A stretch of 64,000 nt of DNA from Laburnicola sp. R22_1. Its lineage: Eukaryota > Ascomycota > Dothideomycetes > Pleosporales > Didymosphaeriaceae. Positions 1 to 12,284 of the stretch are shown here, piece after piece (the first letter of the stretch is position 1; every line of letters starts with the position of its first letter). The translations under genes and the position numbers were made by a program. The notes beneath the pieces were generated by a model that ran no database searches, was not told where the DNA came from, and saw only the letters and a program-made list of their open reading frames with translations. Where the stretch lies: contig JACONQ010000002.1 of assembly GCA_014281115.1 (NCBI GenBank), forward strand, positions 186,001-250,000. Reading direction: 5' to 3'.

Positions 1-1120
1 TACTTTTAATATATTAATAGTAATTAGCGCCTTCTTCTTAAGGGCTGCTGCGTTTTATACTAGATAACTTCCTAATATTAGTAGTACTTCTTTAATTACT
101 ATAGTAAGCCCTAATTTACTCTTAACTAGTTTCTTATTACTAATTTGCCTATTTAGCTTTATTCTCTTTAGTATCTACTATAAATATTTAAGCTAATTTT
201 TTTAATAAAATTATTAGTAAGTGTGTAAGCTATAAATAAAGTAACTAAAAGTAAATACCTATACCTATAAGAAAATTAGTAAGCTGCTTAGTTCTAGTAT
301 CACTACTGTAATACTTTCTATTAGGCGCCCAAGTAGGTCTTATCTAATTGTTAAGAGTTTTTTAAAGGCGCCTAATTCTCTATTAGGCACTAATTTTAAT
401 ATTATTAAGCCTTTCTTATATATACTCCTCTTTAGGCGTTATTACGCCTAGTCTATTATTATTTTTAGTAGTAATTGTAGTAGTCCTTTCTTATTTTAAG
501 GTTTTCCCTATATACCGCTCTTTTTTTATTCTTCTTAACCTATTGTCTTCTCTAGTAGTAATAGTAGTAGCCCTTCCCTATCTTAGGGCTAAACTACTCC
601 TACTTCTAGTTATTTACTCTCTAGCCCCTATTTCTTTTTAAATTAGGTCTTACTTAATATAGTGCTATAAATTAGCTTTTTGTTTTTTAACTTATCCCTC
701 TTTTAAACTACTAATAATTCTTTTAAAGTTTTATTCTACTTGCCTTCCTCTATATATTTAGCTTCCTAATAGTTTATTAATTCCGCCTATACTTTCTTAT
801 TTCTACTTAGCTATAGTAGTATAATTTTCTCTTCTTCTTTTTTAGGTCTGTTTTTTATTTCTTCTAACCTCTCTACCTAAGCTATACGCTTAGGTTTAGG
901 CCCTAGTAGAACTTAAGCTATAAAGTAAGGTAGCTGCATACTTTGCTCTTATTAAAGTTGCAATTTAAACCCTAATTATAGCTTAGGCTATAGTAGTTAT
1001 AGGGATTTAGATTCTTATACAGGTTAGTATAGTAGTTTTTAGCTTTTAATTTTCTAGCTATCTAATTATTAATTAGGCTCTATTACTAGGATCTATAGTT
1101 TATAGTTCTGTTCTAGTAAT

Positions 1121-1145
1121 TATATATATATATATATATATATAT
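1121..1145. repeat. (TA)n microsatellite
   Basis: About twelve consecutive TA units inside the RIP-degraded block. Simple repeat, probably of no function. Confidence 0.85.
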
Positions 1146-4100
1146 TAGACTTTAATTTAACTTAGTACTAATATTATTATTTTATCTTTTTCTAACTTTT
1201 CTTCTTTAACTACTTCCTCCCCCTCTTAAGAAATAAGCTATCCCTTAGCTTATAATACGCCGCTATTCTAGCTAGCTTACTTCTTCTAATAGGCAAAGTC
1301 TAAGGGGTTAAAGTTTGCTAGTAGCAGTAAAATCTCTACTTACTTTATTCTTATAGGAATATTCTATATATATCTTACTAGTCTTTATAATTTATACGTA
1401 AATATATAATACTTAGGCTTAGGCCTCTATATAACTTTATTAAGGTTCATAGGATTAACTTCTTTTAAGTGATTAATAATTTCTTTTAAGAGGTTATTAG
1501 TATCTATAATATTAGATTCTAGTATTATCTTAAGGTTTATTGTTATGCATAAATAGAATTAAATAATATAATTGCCTAGCATTCTATTATAAAAGGTATT
1601 TTATTAAGTTCCTTAAGTATATACTATCCTTTACTATATAGTAGCATAGCCCTAATTCTAAAGGGGTCTTAGTACCTTCTAGTAAGCTTAACTTTGCAAC
1701 TTATATTGCTAGCCTAAAAGTATTATATACTAATACTAATTTGCCTTATTATAGTAGTTTTATCTTAAGAGTATGCTACTTATTAAACTATTTCTTTTCT
1801 TATTCGCGTAGTTAGATAGTTTAGTTAATAGCTTCTTAAAAGTAATAGTTACACTTCTTAAACTACTTTATTTTAATAGCTAGGAGTTCTTTAGTAGTAT
1901 AAACCTATTTTTATAAAAGTGTTTGCTATATTAGAATATAAAGTTTAATAGAAAGAATATATTCTTTTCTATAAATTAGAAAGACTAGTATTTTGCTTAT
2001 AGATTGCTTTACTATAACCTAATTAGTATATAGAGCTTTAGGTAGATTTTAGACCTAGTTTTCCTTTATCTTTTATAGCGCACTAATAAGCTCTTAGTAG
2101 TCTTTTTTTACTAGACCTTATTCTTATAAGTAATAAGCACTAGATACTACTTATTTAATACTAAACTATTTAGCTAAGTCCTTTACTAAGTCTTTATTCT
2201 CTAATTTTTTGTCTATTAATAGATAAAAAGGGATGCCTTACGTACTAAAATCGATTTTTCTAAAAACTAGGTAATTGCGGCTAAGTTAGTATTAGTAAGT
2301 GCTTTTACTTTAGGCTATTTAGAGGTATAATTTTTAGTAATAACTATAAATTTCTTCCCTTTTCTACTTCTAGGTATATACACTATATTTACTATAACCT
2401 ATTTTTAAATTATATTTATTCCCTATATAAGGTGTAGCTTCTCCTCTAGGGTTAATTTGTAATATTACGTAATTCTAGGCTAGCTATTTAACTAACTACT
2501 GTGTTACGTAATTAATACTTTCTTTAATAATATTTTTACTATAATAATAATAAAAATAATTATAATAGTAACTAACTTAACTATTTTATTACTTCCTTAT
2601 AGTAGATTTTTCCTTGCAACTAGCAAGCTATATACTGTCCCCTAGGACTTTGCTGCTGCCTATTTCCTCTATACTCCCTCTACTACTACTTATCTTTACT
2701 CTTATTATACTGCTACTCTTACTTCTTATTATCTTTATGCGCCTATAAAATCTTAACTACTACTAGGAGCTTCTTTTACTATAGCTATGCGCGTACGCTC
2801 TAGTAATATATAAGAAATACCCTTTCCTCTTCTAATAGTTACTAACTACTATATCTTAGTCTATTCTTTAGTCTTACTAATAATATAATAGTAAGGAGCT
2901 ATTATTATTATATAAATATTACTATATTATTGCTTAGGTCTTTATATAAAAAATAGCCTTGTACTTAAGAATTTAGAGTTGTGTAACAATAGTACATAGC
3001 CTAAATAGATTATTAGTTATAACCTTTAGAATAGTGTAATTAATCTAGTTCTCTAGTAGGCCTTCCTTAACTATATCTTATAGTAGGTAGGCTAGATAGC
3101 TAATATTGCCTAGCTAGTTGTTCATACTAGTTTTAAATTCTCTAGTAGCTATTTAACTATAGGTATTAGATAACTTAATTTTAGAATGCTAGAAAGCTAG
3201 CTTACTATATATATTAAAGAGTTAGATTTAAAAGACTTAGTATTATGTGTGTTAAAAGGAAGAATTTTTAGATATTATAAATATTAAAAGAGGCAAACTT
3301 ATATAATATACGTACAGCAAACTATAATTATAACTCTATGCTCTACTATAGCTCTTTAATAGTCCACTAGTTAAGAGATAATATATAACTTAGTTATACT
3401 AGATAGTAAACTATCTATTAACTGCTATTAATAATACTATTATGCAGAACGCTAATAATAAAATTATTGTTATTTTGTGTATATTTTATTACTACTACTG
3501 TGTGCTAGGTACTAGATTATAGTGCCTTTTATTTTACTCCTCTTTATATATAGTGCGAACTTAACCTTAGTTAGAATTTCTACATAATAAAGATCTTTAA
3601 TATAAGATATAGCTCCTTTACTATTCTTTTAGTAAAATGCACTTAATATTTAGTATAAGTCTTAATATATTCCTTAACACTTTAATATAGATTTAGCTAG
3701 TAGTAATATACTATAATTTTTCTCTCTGTGCCTTTTTATCTTTAATAGCCTAACTTCTTATAAAGTTATTATAAAATATTTACTTATTAGACTAGATTAT
3801 TTATAACTCTACGTAGCGGCCTATTTCCTATAGTTTAATACTATAGTATACCTCTTATAATCTTATACTTTTAAGCTTATAGCCTAATATGCCTTTAGTC
3901 TTTCTTAAATAGGCCTTCTAGTATAGTTAGGGTTATAAGCTAGATTATATTATTGTAAAAGTTTTTAGTATATAGGTTAGAGGGAATTTTAAGTAGGTTA
4001 TTTATAGTAGGCTCTATATATTCTATTTCTACTTTAGCCTTCTTACCTATAGTAGAGAATATAATACTAATATACCCTAAATACTTCTTAATAAAGTCTT

Positions 4101-4849
4101 TAATATCTTCTTCTAGCTATTTAAAAGAGACCTAACCCTTTTTCTATCTATATTTTAAAAGCGCATTAGCGACTATATTCTTACGCCCTAAAATATAGTA
4201 AATATTAAACTCCTAGAGTATTAGAAGTGCTAACTAGTAAGTTATTAAAGCCTCTAGTAAGTTAGTTGCGCTATAATCTAGCTAAATAATCAAGATATAA
4301 AAGTTAGTTTTTATAATAAAGTACATTCTATAAATCTAGGATTAAAACTTTTTAAGTATAAGAAGAAGGGCTTTACACTTATACTTCTCTAAATTCTAGT
4401 TATATTTACTTTAGAACTAAATACCTAATTTAAATTATACTAAATAAAGGAGCCTATCTAGCCTATATTACTATATTGCGGCTCCCTATTTAATTTTACT
4501 ACTATTTACTAAGATTACTACTTTCTATAATAGCTCTAAGTAGTTAATAGACACTAATACTAGGGTAAAAGTAATACTCTTCTTTAATTACTATATTACT
4601 ACACTTTCTATAATTCTCTAGTAGAACTTTATACTCTTATATAGTAGTATAAATAGTAGTGCAGCAATCTTTATAAAGTTTTTAATCTAGATTTAATAGT
4701 ATATATAAACTCTAAAAAAGATTTAAATATCTTTAGTATAGTTATAAGGCAGCTATTTAATAATCTTAGCTACTTTTTTAGAATAGGTATTAACTATTTT
4801 TATTAACTACGTAGCTAACTATATTTATAGTAGTTAGCCCTAGTTAGAC

Positions 4850-5300
4850 TTCTTACCTAACGCAATAACACCCACTAGTTTTATATCTACTAAAACCTAA
4901 TTAAGATTTATAAGGTGTTCTATAATATATCTATAGATTTCTTTCTTAAGTATCTTTTTATTATAATTAGTTTTTAGGCCCTTTACTATAATGTTATCTA
5001 TATAAAGTATATATTAAAAGAAAATCTAGTTATAAAACATCTTTATAATAATCTGCATAAATTTGGCTATAGAATTAGTTATTTTTATAGGTAATATATA
5101 CTACTAGACAAGTACTAGAGGCGTATAGAATATAGTTATAGTGTAGAAAAGTTTATAAAGAGTTACTTAGTTATATTTAAAAAAGAAGTTAATAAGGGAT
5201 ATTATAAAATAACTAGCAAACTCTTTTAAAAAACTTATTAGAGTTTAGAAGAAGATTGCTATTTTAAACTATAATGCTATTAATGCGTTAGGCATTATTA
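4850..5300 (-). pseudogene. Ty3/gypsy reverse transcriptase remnant
   Basis: Read on the minus strand, 4993-5004 encodes YIDN where gypsy reverse transcriptases have the catalytic YxDD box, so the last aspartate has become asparagine (a G-to-A change on the coding strand). It is followed by IIVKGLKTNY, then IIEHLINLN, an in-frame TAG, and VLVDIKLVGV, matching the order of the RT region after the YxDD box in fungal gypsy polyproteins. Several TAG stops fall where Trp or Gln codons are expected. This is a dead RIP-mutated copy. The assignment rests on motif order only. Confidence 0.6.
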
Positions 5301-5340
5301 ATTAGTTAGTATTTTTTATCCTTCTTCTTAACTAAAAACT

Positions 5341-6420
5341 ATAGGCCGTCGGCTTACCAAACACCTTTTTTGACCTTTTTTTAGTTTGAGGTTAAAGTAG
5401 ATTAAGATGGAAGGTTATATGTACTACTATGTACCGCACCTAATTCTAATTAAAGACTAACCTCGAACACCTTAATAACCCCACACCCTATAAGCTCCCA
5501 ACCTATGCAAGGTTCACTTACGCTATACACAGTATACCTGGCTTATTGCCACCGCCATTGTTAGTTATCCGCGCTCGCGCCGCTACGCGGCGTACTCGCT
5601 TAGATAAGCTGACTTAATAGCGACAACGGCTAGAAGGATCTTGCGAATCTATGCAACGCTCTTGCCACACTAGAGCTTGTTAATAAAGATCTCATTGTTC
5701 TCTTATATCTCCTACTAGAGGATTCTATTACTAACAAGGAGTAATTGCGTCTACTAGAGTGGGAATATAGTCTTGCTATCCTTTATAAACTAGATTAGCT
5801 ACTAGCCCAACTAGTACACGTGAATAGCGTTATAAATAGTTAAGTATACCTATCCATCGCGCTAGACAAGCATCTTACGGACAGAACAGAACTCTAGCGT
5901 AGCCATATTAGCAGCAGCGCGAATCTTTAGCGTGTACTTTTCAGCAATAGCGAGTACTTCTTTAGGGACAACGTCGATGCTCGGATAGATAGTAGGGCTT
6001 AGAGAGACAGTGGGAACTTCGTTAAAAACAACCTCAATGTAGCGATGGAGTGATAGTGTATCTAGTACGTATCACCCTCATCCCACTACTTATAAGAAAC
6101 ATACCTATTAACATATTAACTCGTGTTATTTGCGACAATCTAGATAGCGGTTTGCGACTTAGGATGGCGAAAAAGAGATGGCTTACAGCGTAGCCGCGCT
6201 AAAGTCTTATCTCCCCCAAAGTTCTAAGTGGCCTCTTCGTAAAGATTTTGCTTGTGGGAGCAGCCCCGCGCCAAGACTGCCAAGCTCGCTTAGCAGTTAG
6301 AACGCGCTTTTTTTTGTTATTACCTTTTCCACGCTCTTTTTAATTACTAAGCAGGGGGCTCTACTTTTTTTATTATGTTATTTAAGATAAAAACCTTTGT
6401 TGTGCTACCCCTAGGTAGTT
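5341..6420. other. Less-mutated island inside the RIP block
   Basis: This roughly 1-kb stretch has normal CA and TG content and higher GC than the DNA on either side, with GC-rich runs near 5570-5600 and 6190-6300. It carries no long open frame in any direction and I could not assign it to a gene or element family. It may be a later insertion that escaped most RIP, or a unique segment between two decayed elements. No terminal repeats were found by eye. Confidence 0.5.
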
Positions 6421-8426
6421 AATTTAACGCTACACACAAACTATAGGTTGTAATATAGACTCCTACTATACTCTAGTATATCTTAATTAAGCCTCTACTA
6501 TACTATATTAATAACTATATTCCTAAGTTTCTAAGAAACTAAAAAGTATAATTTCTTCTAAGCAATATAGTTAATAGTATAAATCTTAACTAGTAGAGTT
6601 ATATTAGAATACACTTGCCCTAACTTAGTAAATTTAAAAAATAGGGCTAGTTTCTTTTAATATAGAACTTTTAGCAATATATCTCTTTTCTAAAGTAAAA
6701 GATCTAGACTAATCTTTATTTCTACAATCTGTTCTAGTGTTAACTAATTGCCTCTTAGAAATTTCGCCTACTAGTTAAAGAGATATTTATTAAATAGCTA
6801 AGGTCTAGTATTAGTCTTCTTTCGCTTTTTTATAGCCTCCTACTTCTAGTCTAACTAGCCCTTAATATCTTAAGACTTAACGCCTAAGTTATATATAGAG
6901 TTAACCTTTTTATCCTTACTTTAAAAGCTATTCTAGTTTTATTAATTATCTTTATCTATTCTGTCTAAAACGCATTGCTCTTAACTCTTATTACCTTTTT
7001 AGACTTTATCTATATAGCTAGAGCCTAGAAAATTTTATTAACTTTTCTATTGCAGTCTAGTAAATTAATAACTAGAAGTTCTTAGTTATTTTAAATAATA
7101 ATACTACTATTTATATACCTTCTAATTATACCTTAATTAGCGTAGTAAATAAAAATCTTATTTAGATTTATAACTAACTAGTCCTTATTAGCGTTCTATA
7201 TAAGCTATTTATTTCTATTTGTAATTTTCTTCTTATAAGTTAGCACTACCTAATTTAGTGCCTACTTTTAGGCCCTTAGTTCTAATTCCTACTTAAGCTT
7301 AATATTAGCCTTACTTATTATTAATATTAACCTATAGCAAAGCTACTACTCTAAGACTATATTAGCGCTAAGTTCTAGGTATTCTAGATACTTAGAAATA
7401 CTAGTCCTAGCTACTATATTTTCTTAAAGGTTTTTATTACTTTAGTAATAATTACGCCTTTTAAATTAAATAGATTAGTATAAGTAACTACAAATTACGT
7501 AGAGTAGAGCTTCTTATCATTCTATAGCTTATAGTAAGTCGTACTATTATTTTTATAGAAGAATTCCGTCTTTATGTCTGCTAAGAATAGATTTTCTAGA
7601 ATAATAGCACTAGATAAGGACCTAATAATAAATAGCGTTATTACAATAATAACCTAGCCTATCCTAATTAGGGCTTAGAATACAACACCTTAAAAATTCT
7701 TATAATTATTATTTATAGTTATTAGTTTTATACTTTATAATTAAAGTAGTGTAAATATAATTTAAAGGCCTATAGCTTTAGTAATACTAAAGTAAATAGT
7801 GTTTAATTCTATACAAGTATTAAGCAAAGCACTTATCTAATACTTATTAATCTAGTATATTACTTAGGAATAGTCTCTTTTTATATATTTAACTCCTAAT
7901 TTTCTTTTAAAATTCTTCCTATTAGTAGTAGTTATAGTTAGTATTACTTTACTAAATTATACCTTTATAATTAATATACCTATATTAGCTGCTTAGTTTA
8001 CCTATAGTAGTGCTTAAGATAACTTTAGTTTATAAGGTCTATAGTAAGTAACTACTCTATTCTTAAGCTTAACTAATATTTATTTAGGAACTTAAATTCT
8101 AAAAATAGATGCGTAATTAGTGTATCTAGCATTTAAATCTTTATTAGTTACTTTCTTTATAGTAGTAGCTAGTATCTATAGCTAGTATAAGTTCTTTTTA
8201 CTAAAAGCATTCTTAAATATTACCTTTTTAACTCCTAATATATTACTAAGTACTTCTTAGACTGTTAGGCTAACTCTAGCGTTTATTACTTAGAATAGCA
8301 TATCTTTAGAACTGCCTACTAGGATATTAACTAGTTTTATTTTCTTTTTTACTGCTAAGATTTTTTTTTAAGGTTAGACCTAAGATATTATTAGGCCTAT
8401 ACTATAAGGGAGCAATTAGGCTTAAT
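6421..8426. repeat. RIP-degraded AT-rich DNA
   Basis: The same CA-depleted, TA-rich composition as 1-5340, with no usable reading frame. If the minus-strand gypsy remnant and the LTR-like segment at 8427-8621 belong to one element, this stretch would be its decayed 5' part (gag region); that is inference from order alone. Confidence 0.7.
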
Positions 8427-8621
8427 TGTTAAATAGGTTAAATTGCTATAATGAGGATACTAGGTGCCGCATACCATCTATATAGTAGCAGCCCTAAGGG
8501 CGCACTAGTACTACCTAATTAGAACTAGTGCGCGGGGCCGGATTAACGTTAGGCCGATTAGGTTAGATTAACGTTAGGCCGACCAGAGGTCTGATAGGCT
8601 AATAGGCGATAATCTCTAACA
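8427..8621. repeat. LTR-like segment with TGTTA...TAACA ends
   Basis: A 195-bp segment that begins TGTTA and ends TAACA, the TG...CA inverted ends typical of long terminal repeats. It is richer in GC than its surroundings and contains a 17-bp direct repeat (GATTAACGTTAGGCCGA at about 8541 and 8567). No second copy was found elsewhere in the window and no clear target duplication is visible, so it could be one LTR of a larger element that extends past the window start, or a solo LTR. Confidence 0.35.
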
Positions 8622-9769
8622 TTATCTCCTCCCCTTTAAAAGCCTTAGCTTTAACAAGATAAGAATATATTAGAGGCGCTAATTACGTAACTTAATAAAT
8701 ACTGTAAATTACTAGAATTTATTATAAACCATTATAAATTATTTAGAACTATTTTAAATTATCTAGAAATATTATAATAAGATAAATAACTATTATAGAT
8801 AACCTTTTCTAGTATATAAGTTAGTAAAGTAAGCGTACCCTTTGCCGCGTGTTATAGTAGTTACGTCTAAAATAATAAGACGACCTAGGCGTCTTTATTA
8901 GGCGTAGCCTAGAGAGAGACATATTACCTAAAAAGGTTGTCTAAAAGATTTAAATAGTGGGCGCGCTACGTACCTATTCTAGCAGCTTTGCGGCATAAAA
9001 TTGTCTTAAGAGGTATCTTAATTCCATATGTGTGCATACGTAGGGGCTAAAAGCTTAGGGTCCTCTACTCTATTATTTCTTAGGTATATTACCATAAGGT
9101 CCTTATATAACGCCAGGTCCTTATATAGTGCGTGTGGACCCGACTTACTATTATTGTTATAATGGTACCTCTTTACAGCCTTCTTGCAATCTAGCATATC
9201 TATATATAGTTGCTACTTAGGATTAGCATTTTATTTAGAGAAGTTCTTATACCTAACTTTGTATATAAGCAGTTTCTTGTTACCTATTAAAGAGTTTTTG
9301 CAATGGTGGTTAACCTTACTATCTATAATAAAGTCGACATAATAGTTCTACAATCCTGCTAGAGGAATAATAGGCGCGTCTATTGTAATTGTGTTCTTTT
9401 TGTTAAGTAAGCAGACAGCGTAGGGAGCATTATATAGTAGCCAGGCGTAAAACTATAGATGGACATTATAGTAGCTAGTTAGCAGCTTAAGTTAGTACGT
9501 ATAATCATTAAAAACTTTGACTATTAGAAATAGACCTAAGTTTTTAATGTCTAGGCCCTTGCTAGGGCGCAGCGAGGGTATATTATAGGTGTTAAGGTAA
9601 ACCATATTGCCGACTTTGTATGCCAGCGCGGGCTATTATTTCTTATTTGCATAAAACTCTATCTTTAACTAGGCCTAGGCTAGATTCTTATTTATTAAGC
9701 GTATAATATCCTTAATGTATTAAACTATATATTAGACGTCCTTGCGTTGTAGCTTCTCGTGATGCTCTA
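8622..9769. repeat. Moderately RIP-mutated DNA, degenerate retroelement-like
   Basis: AT-rich with somewhat more CA and TG than 1-5340. On the minus strand near 9300-9420 a broken frame reads ITIDAPIIPLAGL, stop, NYYVDFIID, which has the feel of the junction before the integrase core in fungal gypsy polyproteins, but the match is too weak for a firm call. No intact gene is present. Confidence 0.4.
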
Positions 9770-9796
9770 CAGTGCCAAGCCAAAAGTCTGTTCCCC
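9770..9796 (+). repeat. Left terminal inverted repeat of Tc1 element
   Basis: Starts CAGTGCCAAGCC and is the inverted counterpart of 11067-11093, with 25 of 27 positions identical. Immediately preceded by TA. Confidence 0.92.
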
Positions 9797-9861
9797 CAAC
9801 ACGCTAACGCGCGTACACCAACACCAACACCCTATTTTCAACACTACATTACTCCACCAAT

Positions 9862-10926
9862 ATGAGCTCTTTTGGTGTAGAAATTTCAGGAAATCGTCGC
9901 CGCAATGCCGAATTATCTGTCCAGCAACGGGATTTAATTATCGCGAAGTGTGAGGCGGGCGCGTTATTGCGGGAGTTGGCTAAGGAGTTTAACTGTACGC
10001 GTCGCTGCATTAACAAAACACTTCAGAGATATGGAGAACAACACCACAATTAATCGCGGCCTCGATCAGGGCGTCCCTAGGCGCTTAATACACATAACAA
10101 GCGTGTACTCTATTAAGAGGCACGAAAAAACCTAAGGATTAAATACCCAGCCCTCCTCCGCAAGGCCTCCCTCCGCCGCATCTCTCGAACGACTGCATAT
10201 CGCGCATTAAAGGCAGAGAGCCTGACCAACTTCTAGGCAGCGCAGAAGCCCAAGATCACTCGCGCGGTGGCCCAGGAGAGGCGTCAATTCGAATAGGAAT
10301 ATCGCAATTAGGATTAGCGCGGATAGCCCTTCCAGTTCTTAGATAAGTGCTCTATTCAAAGACGCTCCAGCGGCACATCTATATGGGTTTTTCGCCTCCC
10401 ACACAAGAAATAGAGACATGAGATAATTGAGGAGACAGTTATATCAAGATCTCGCGCGGCAATAGTGTGGGCGAGTATCTGGCTTAATTGGAGAGGGCGG
10501 GTTTGGCGGAGTCCCTTAGTAATTATGCCCAGGGACCTAGCAACTTGTTATAAAGGATACAGCGCATAGAGTTATATTAAAGCTCTATGCAAAGGACTCC
10601 TCTATAATTATTACGCAGGAGATATCTATATGCACAACAACGCGCCCATCTATAGGGCGCGACAGTTGCTCAATTTTTTAGCGGAACACGGCATATAACC
10701 AATTAAGTGGCCGCGTTATTCCCCTGATATTAACCCTATTAAACATCTCTAGTGGTCCCTTAAGAGAGAACTCCATAAGCGTTACCCTAATATGGGCGAC
10801 CTTGGCGACGGCGACAAGGACTTTAAGACCTTCTGCGCGGCGTTGAAAGATTGCTGGCGTAGGATCCCTAATTCGCTGATTCGCAAGCTTATACTTAGTA
10901 TGCCGCGCCACCTACTTGCTCTCTAG
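9862..10926 (+). pseudogene. Tc1/mariner transposase, RIP-inactivated
   Basis: The frame starting at 9862 can be followed to a stop at 10924-10926 with no indel, but is interrupted by about a dozen in-frame stops. The N-terminus (to about residue 60) is a helix-turn-helix paired-like domain (QQRDLIIAKCEAGALLREL). Most internal stops are TAG at positions where tryptophan is expected from the family, for example FE-stop-EYRN and HL-stop-WSLK. The DDE triad is damaged: the first Asp survives in FLDKC, the second is Asn in HNNAP (normally DNAP), and the Glu of the NPIE box is Lys in NPIKHL. All these are G-to-A changes on the coding strand. The protein cannot be active. Confidence 0.88.
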
Positions 10927-11066
10927 CGTGCGCGCGGGTATTAAACAAAACATTGATTAAATAATTATCTCTATATTAATTATCAACTCTCTGGGAGCGA
11001 TATTGGGGGTGCCGGAGCGCTCTGCGCGACGGGGTGGTGATGATGGCGGACCTCGCTTACCCCTGC

Positions 11067-11093
11067 GGGGAACAGACTTTTGGCTTAGTACTG
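11067..11093 (-). repeat. Right terminal inverted repeat of Tc1 element
   Basis: The reverse complement begins CAGTACTAAGCC. The two differences from the left repeat are G-to-A and C-to-T, which are RIP-type changes. Immediately followed by TA. Confidence 0.92.
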
Positions 11094-11560
11094 TACTTTT
11101 TAAAAGCGCTTTTCTTAATTAGTATTAGTGTAGTAGTTAGTATAAGCTTATACTCTATACTACTTTCTATATAAAAAAAGGCCCTTTAAGTTTCTTTTTT
11201 ATTTACTATCTTAAAATAGTATTAATTTAACTAGCTCTTTTAACTATTCTAGTTATTCCTAATAGGTTAGCCCTATAAGACTGTGTACCGCCCTTATAAT
11301 ATTTATTTTAACTATTTTATTATATAAATAAATAATATGCTAATATTAACTAAAAACTAAACTAAATATAAAAATACTTATAAAAAAGCTAAAAACTAAC
11401 TAGCTATTTATCGCTTTAAGTCTTTTAATAAATAGCTAAATAAATAATTTAATATAATTTATTAAATATAACTATAAAATATTAGTAAAGTAACTAGTAT
11501 ATTTATATATAACTATTGCTAGCAAAGCAGAGCTTAGCCACGGCAAGCGGCACTGTTGAA
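11094..11560. repeat. AT-rich RIP-like DNA after the Tc1 element
   Basis: Continuation of the TA-rich block in which the Tc1 element lies. Composition changes sharply to ordinary GC content at about 11520-11560, marking the edge of the degraded compartment. No gene seen. Confidence 0.7.
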
Positions 11561-12284
11561 TAAGCAATTTGGCCCTTTTCGAGCCGAAACACTAATGCCT
11601 TGCAGTACCTCGGCCGTTTCGTTCTGAGGAGTTTCCCCCCTCTACTTACCAGGCGACCGTTACAAGACTTTTCCCCATAAACATCCCTTCTCTTTCGTGA
11701 TCGTTATTATTTGGGTTGTTGGATTAGAAATCAATCAATCTTGGAGCCAAGCAAGAAAAAAACATGAAAAAAGTGGCAGGCTTTGGCCTACACGTGTTAA
11801 CCCAATGACAGGTCCGACGCATCTCGTTCTTGTGAATCAGGCGTCTAACGCTTGACATCTTTCTCTGGCCTTACCGGAGCTGGGGCATTGGAAGAGGGGG
11901 TTTGTGGTTGAGCAATCATCGGCTGCGGGGCGCCCGGGCGTTCCGTCGATCACGTGCGCCGGAATGGACCTGAGGCTTCCACGCCGCATCCGCGCCGCAT
12001 CTTCGTAGTTCATTCTACAACAATCCAACTTCGCCTTCTGAACCTCGACTTCCCTTGCAATACCACGAGCGATGCAGCTGATAAGAAACGGCTGCGTGCT
12101 AGGGACTTGGTTAACAGTGCCTCCTCCCGCGTTAACACTCTCTGTGCACCAAGGTAGCATGTGGAAGTAAATTAGGTTGGTAGATCCACAACAAAACGCG
12201 AAGAAAGACCGCTAAATTCTACGATAATAGTAACCCTACGACCTCTATCGTTTAGCAATTCTGCCGGACTGTTTCCATCTCACC
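11561..12284. other. Intergenic, no gene recognised
   Basis: Normal composition. Overlapping open frames near 11840-12160 on both strands mirror each other and resemble no known protein. The stretch just before 12285 would have been the promoter of the monooxygenase pseudogene. Confidence 0.5.

Larger units (their letters stand above)
1..5340. repeat. RIP-degraded AT-rich transposon block
   Basis: Very AT-rich DNA dominated by TA steps, with no open reading frame of note. The first 300 bases contain no CA dinucleotide at all, while CG steps persist, which is the expected footprint of repeat-induced point mutation acting on CpA. The only recognisable content is a gypsy reverse-transcriptase remnant on the minus strand near 4850-5300. 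The rest is inferred to be decayed retroelement sequence because RIP acts on duplicated DNA; individual element boundaries cannot be drawn. Confidence 0.85.
9770..11093 (+). mobile_element. Tc1/mariner (impala-like) DNA transposon, inactive
   Basis: A 1324-bp element with 27-bp terminal inverted repeats (9770-9796 and 11067-11093) that differ at two positions, flanked on both sides by the TA dinucleotide that Tc1/mariner elements duplicate on insertion (9768-9769 and 11094-11095). It sits inside the AT-rich block and carries one degenerate transposase frame. Size, CAGTG terminus and DD34E-type motif order fit fungal Tc1/impala-like elements. It is less mutated than its flanks, which suggests that it inserted after most of the surrounding RIP. 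Confidence 0.9.

Noticed and set aside
8427..8621. Solo LTR with target duplication
   Set aside because: The 5-bp flanks do not match, so a solo insertion cannot be supported; kept only as an LTR-like segment.
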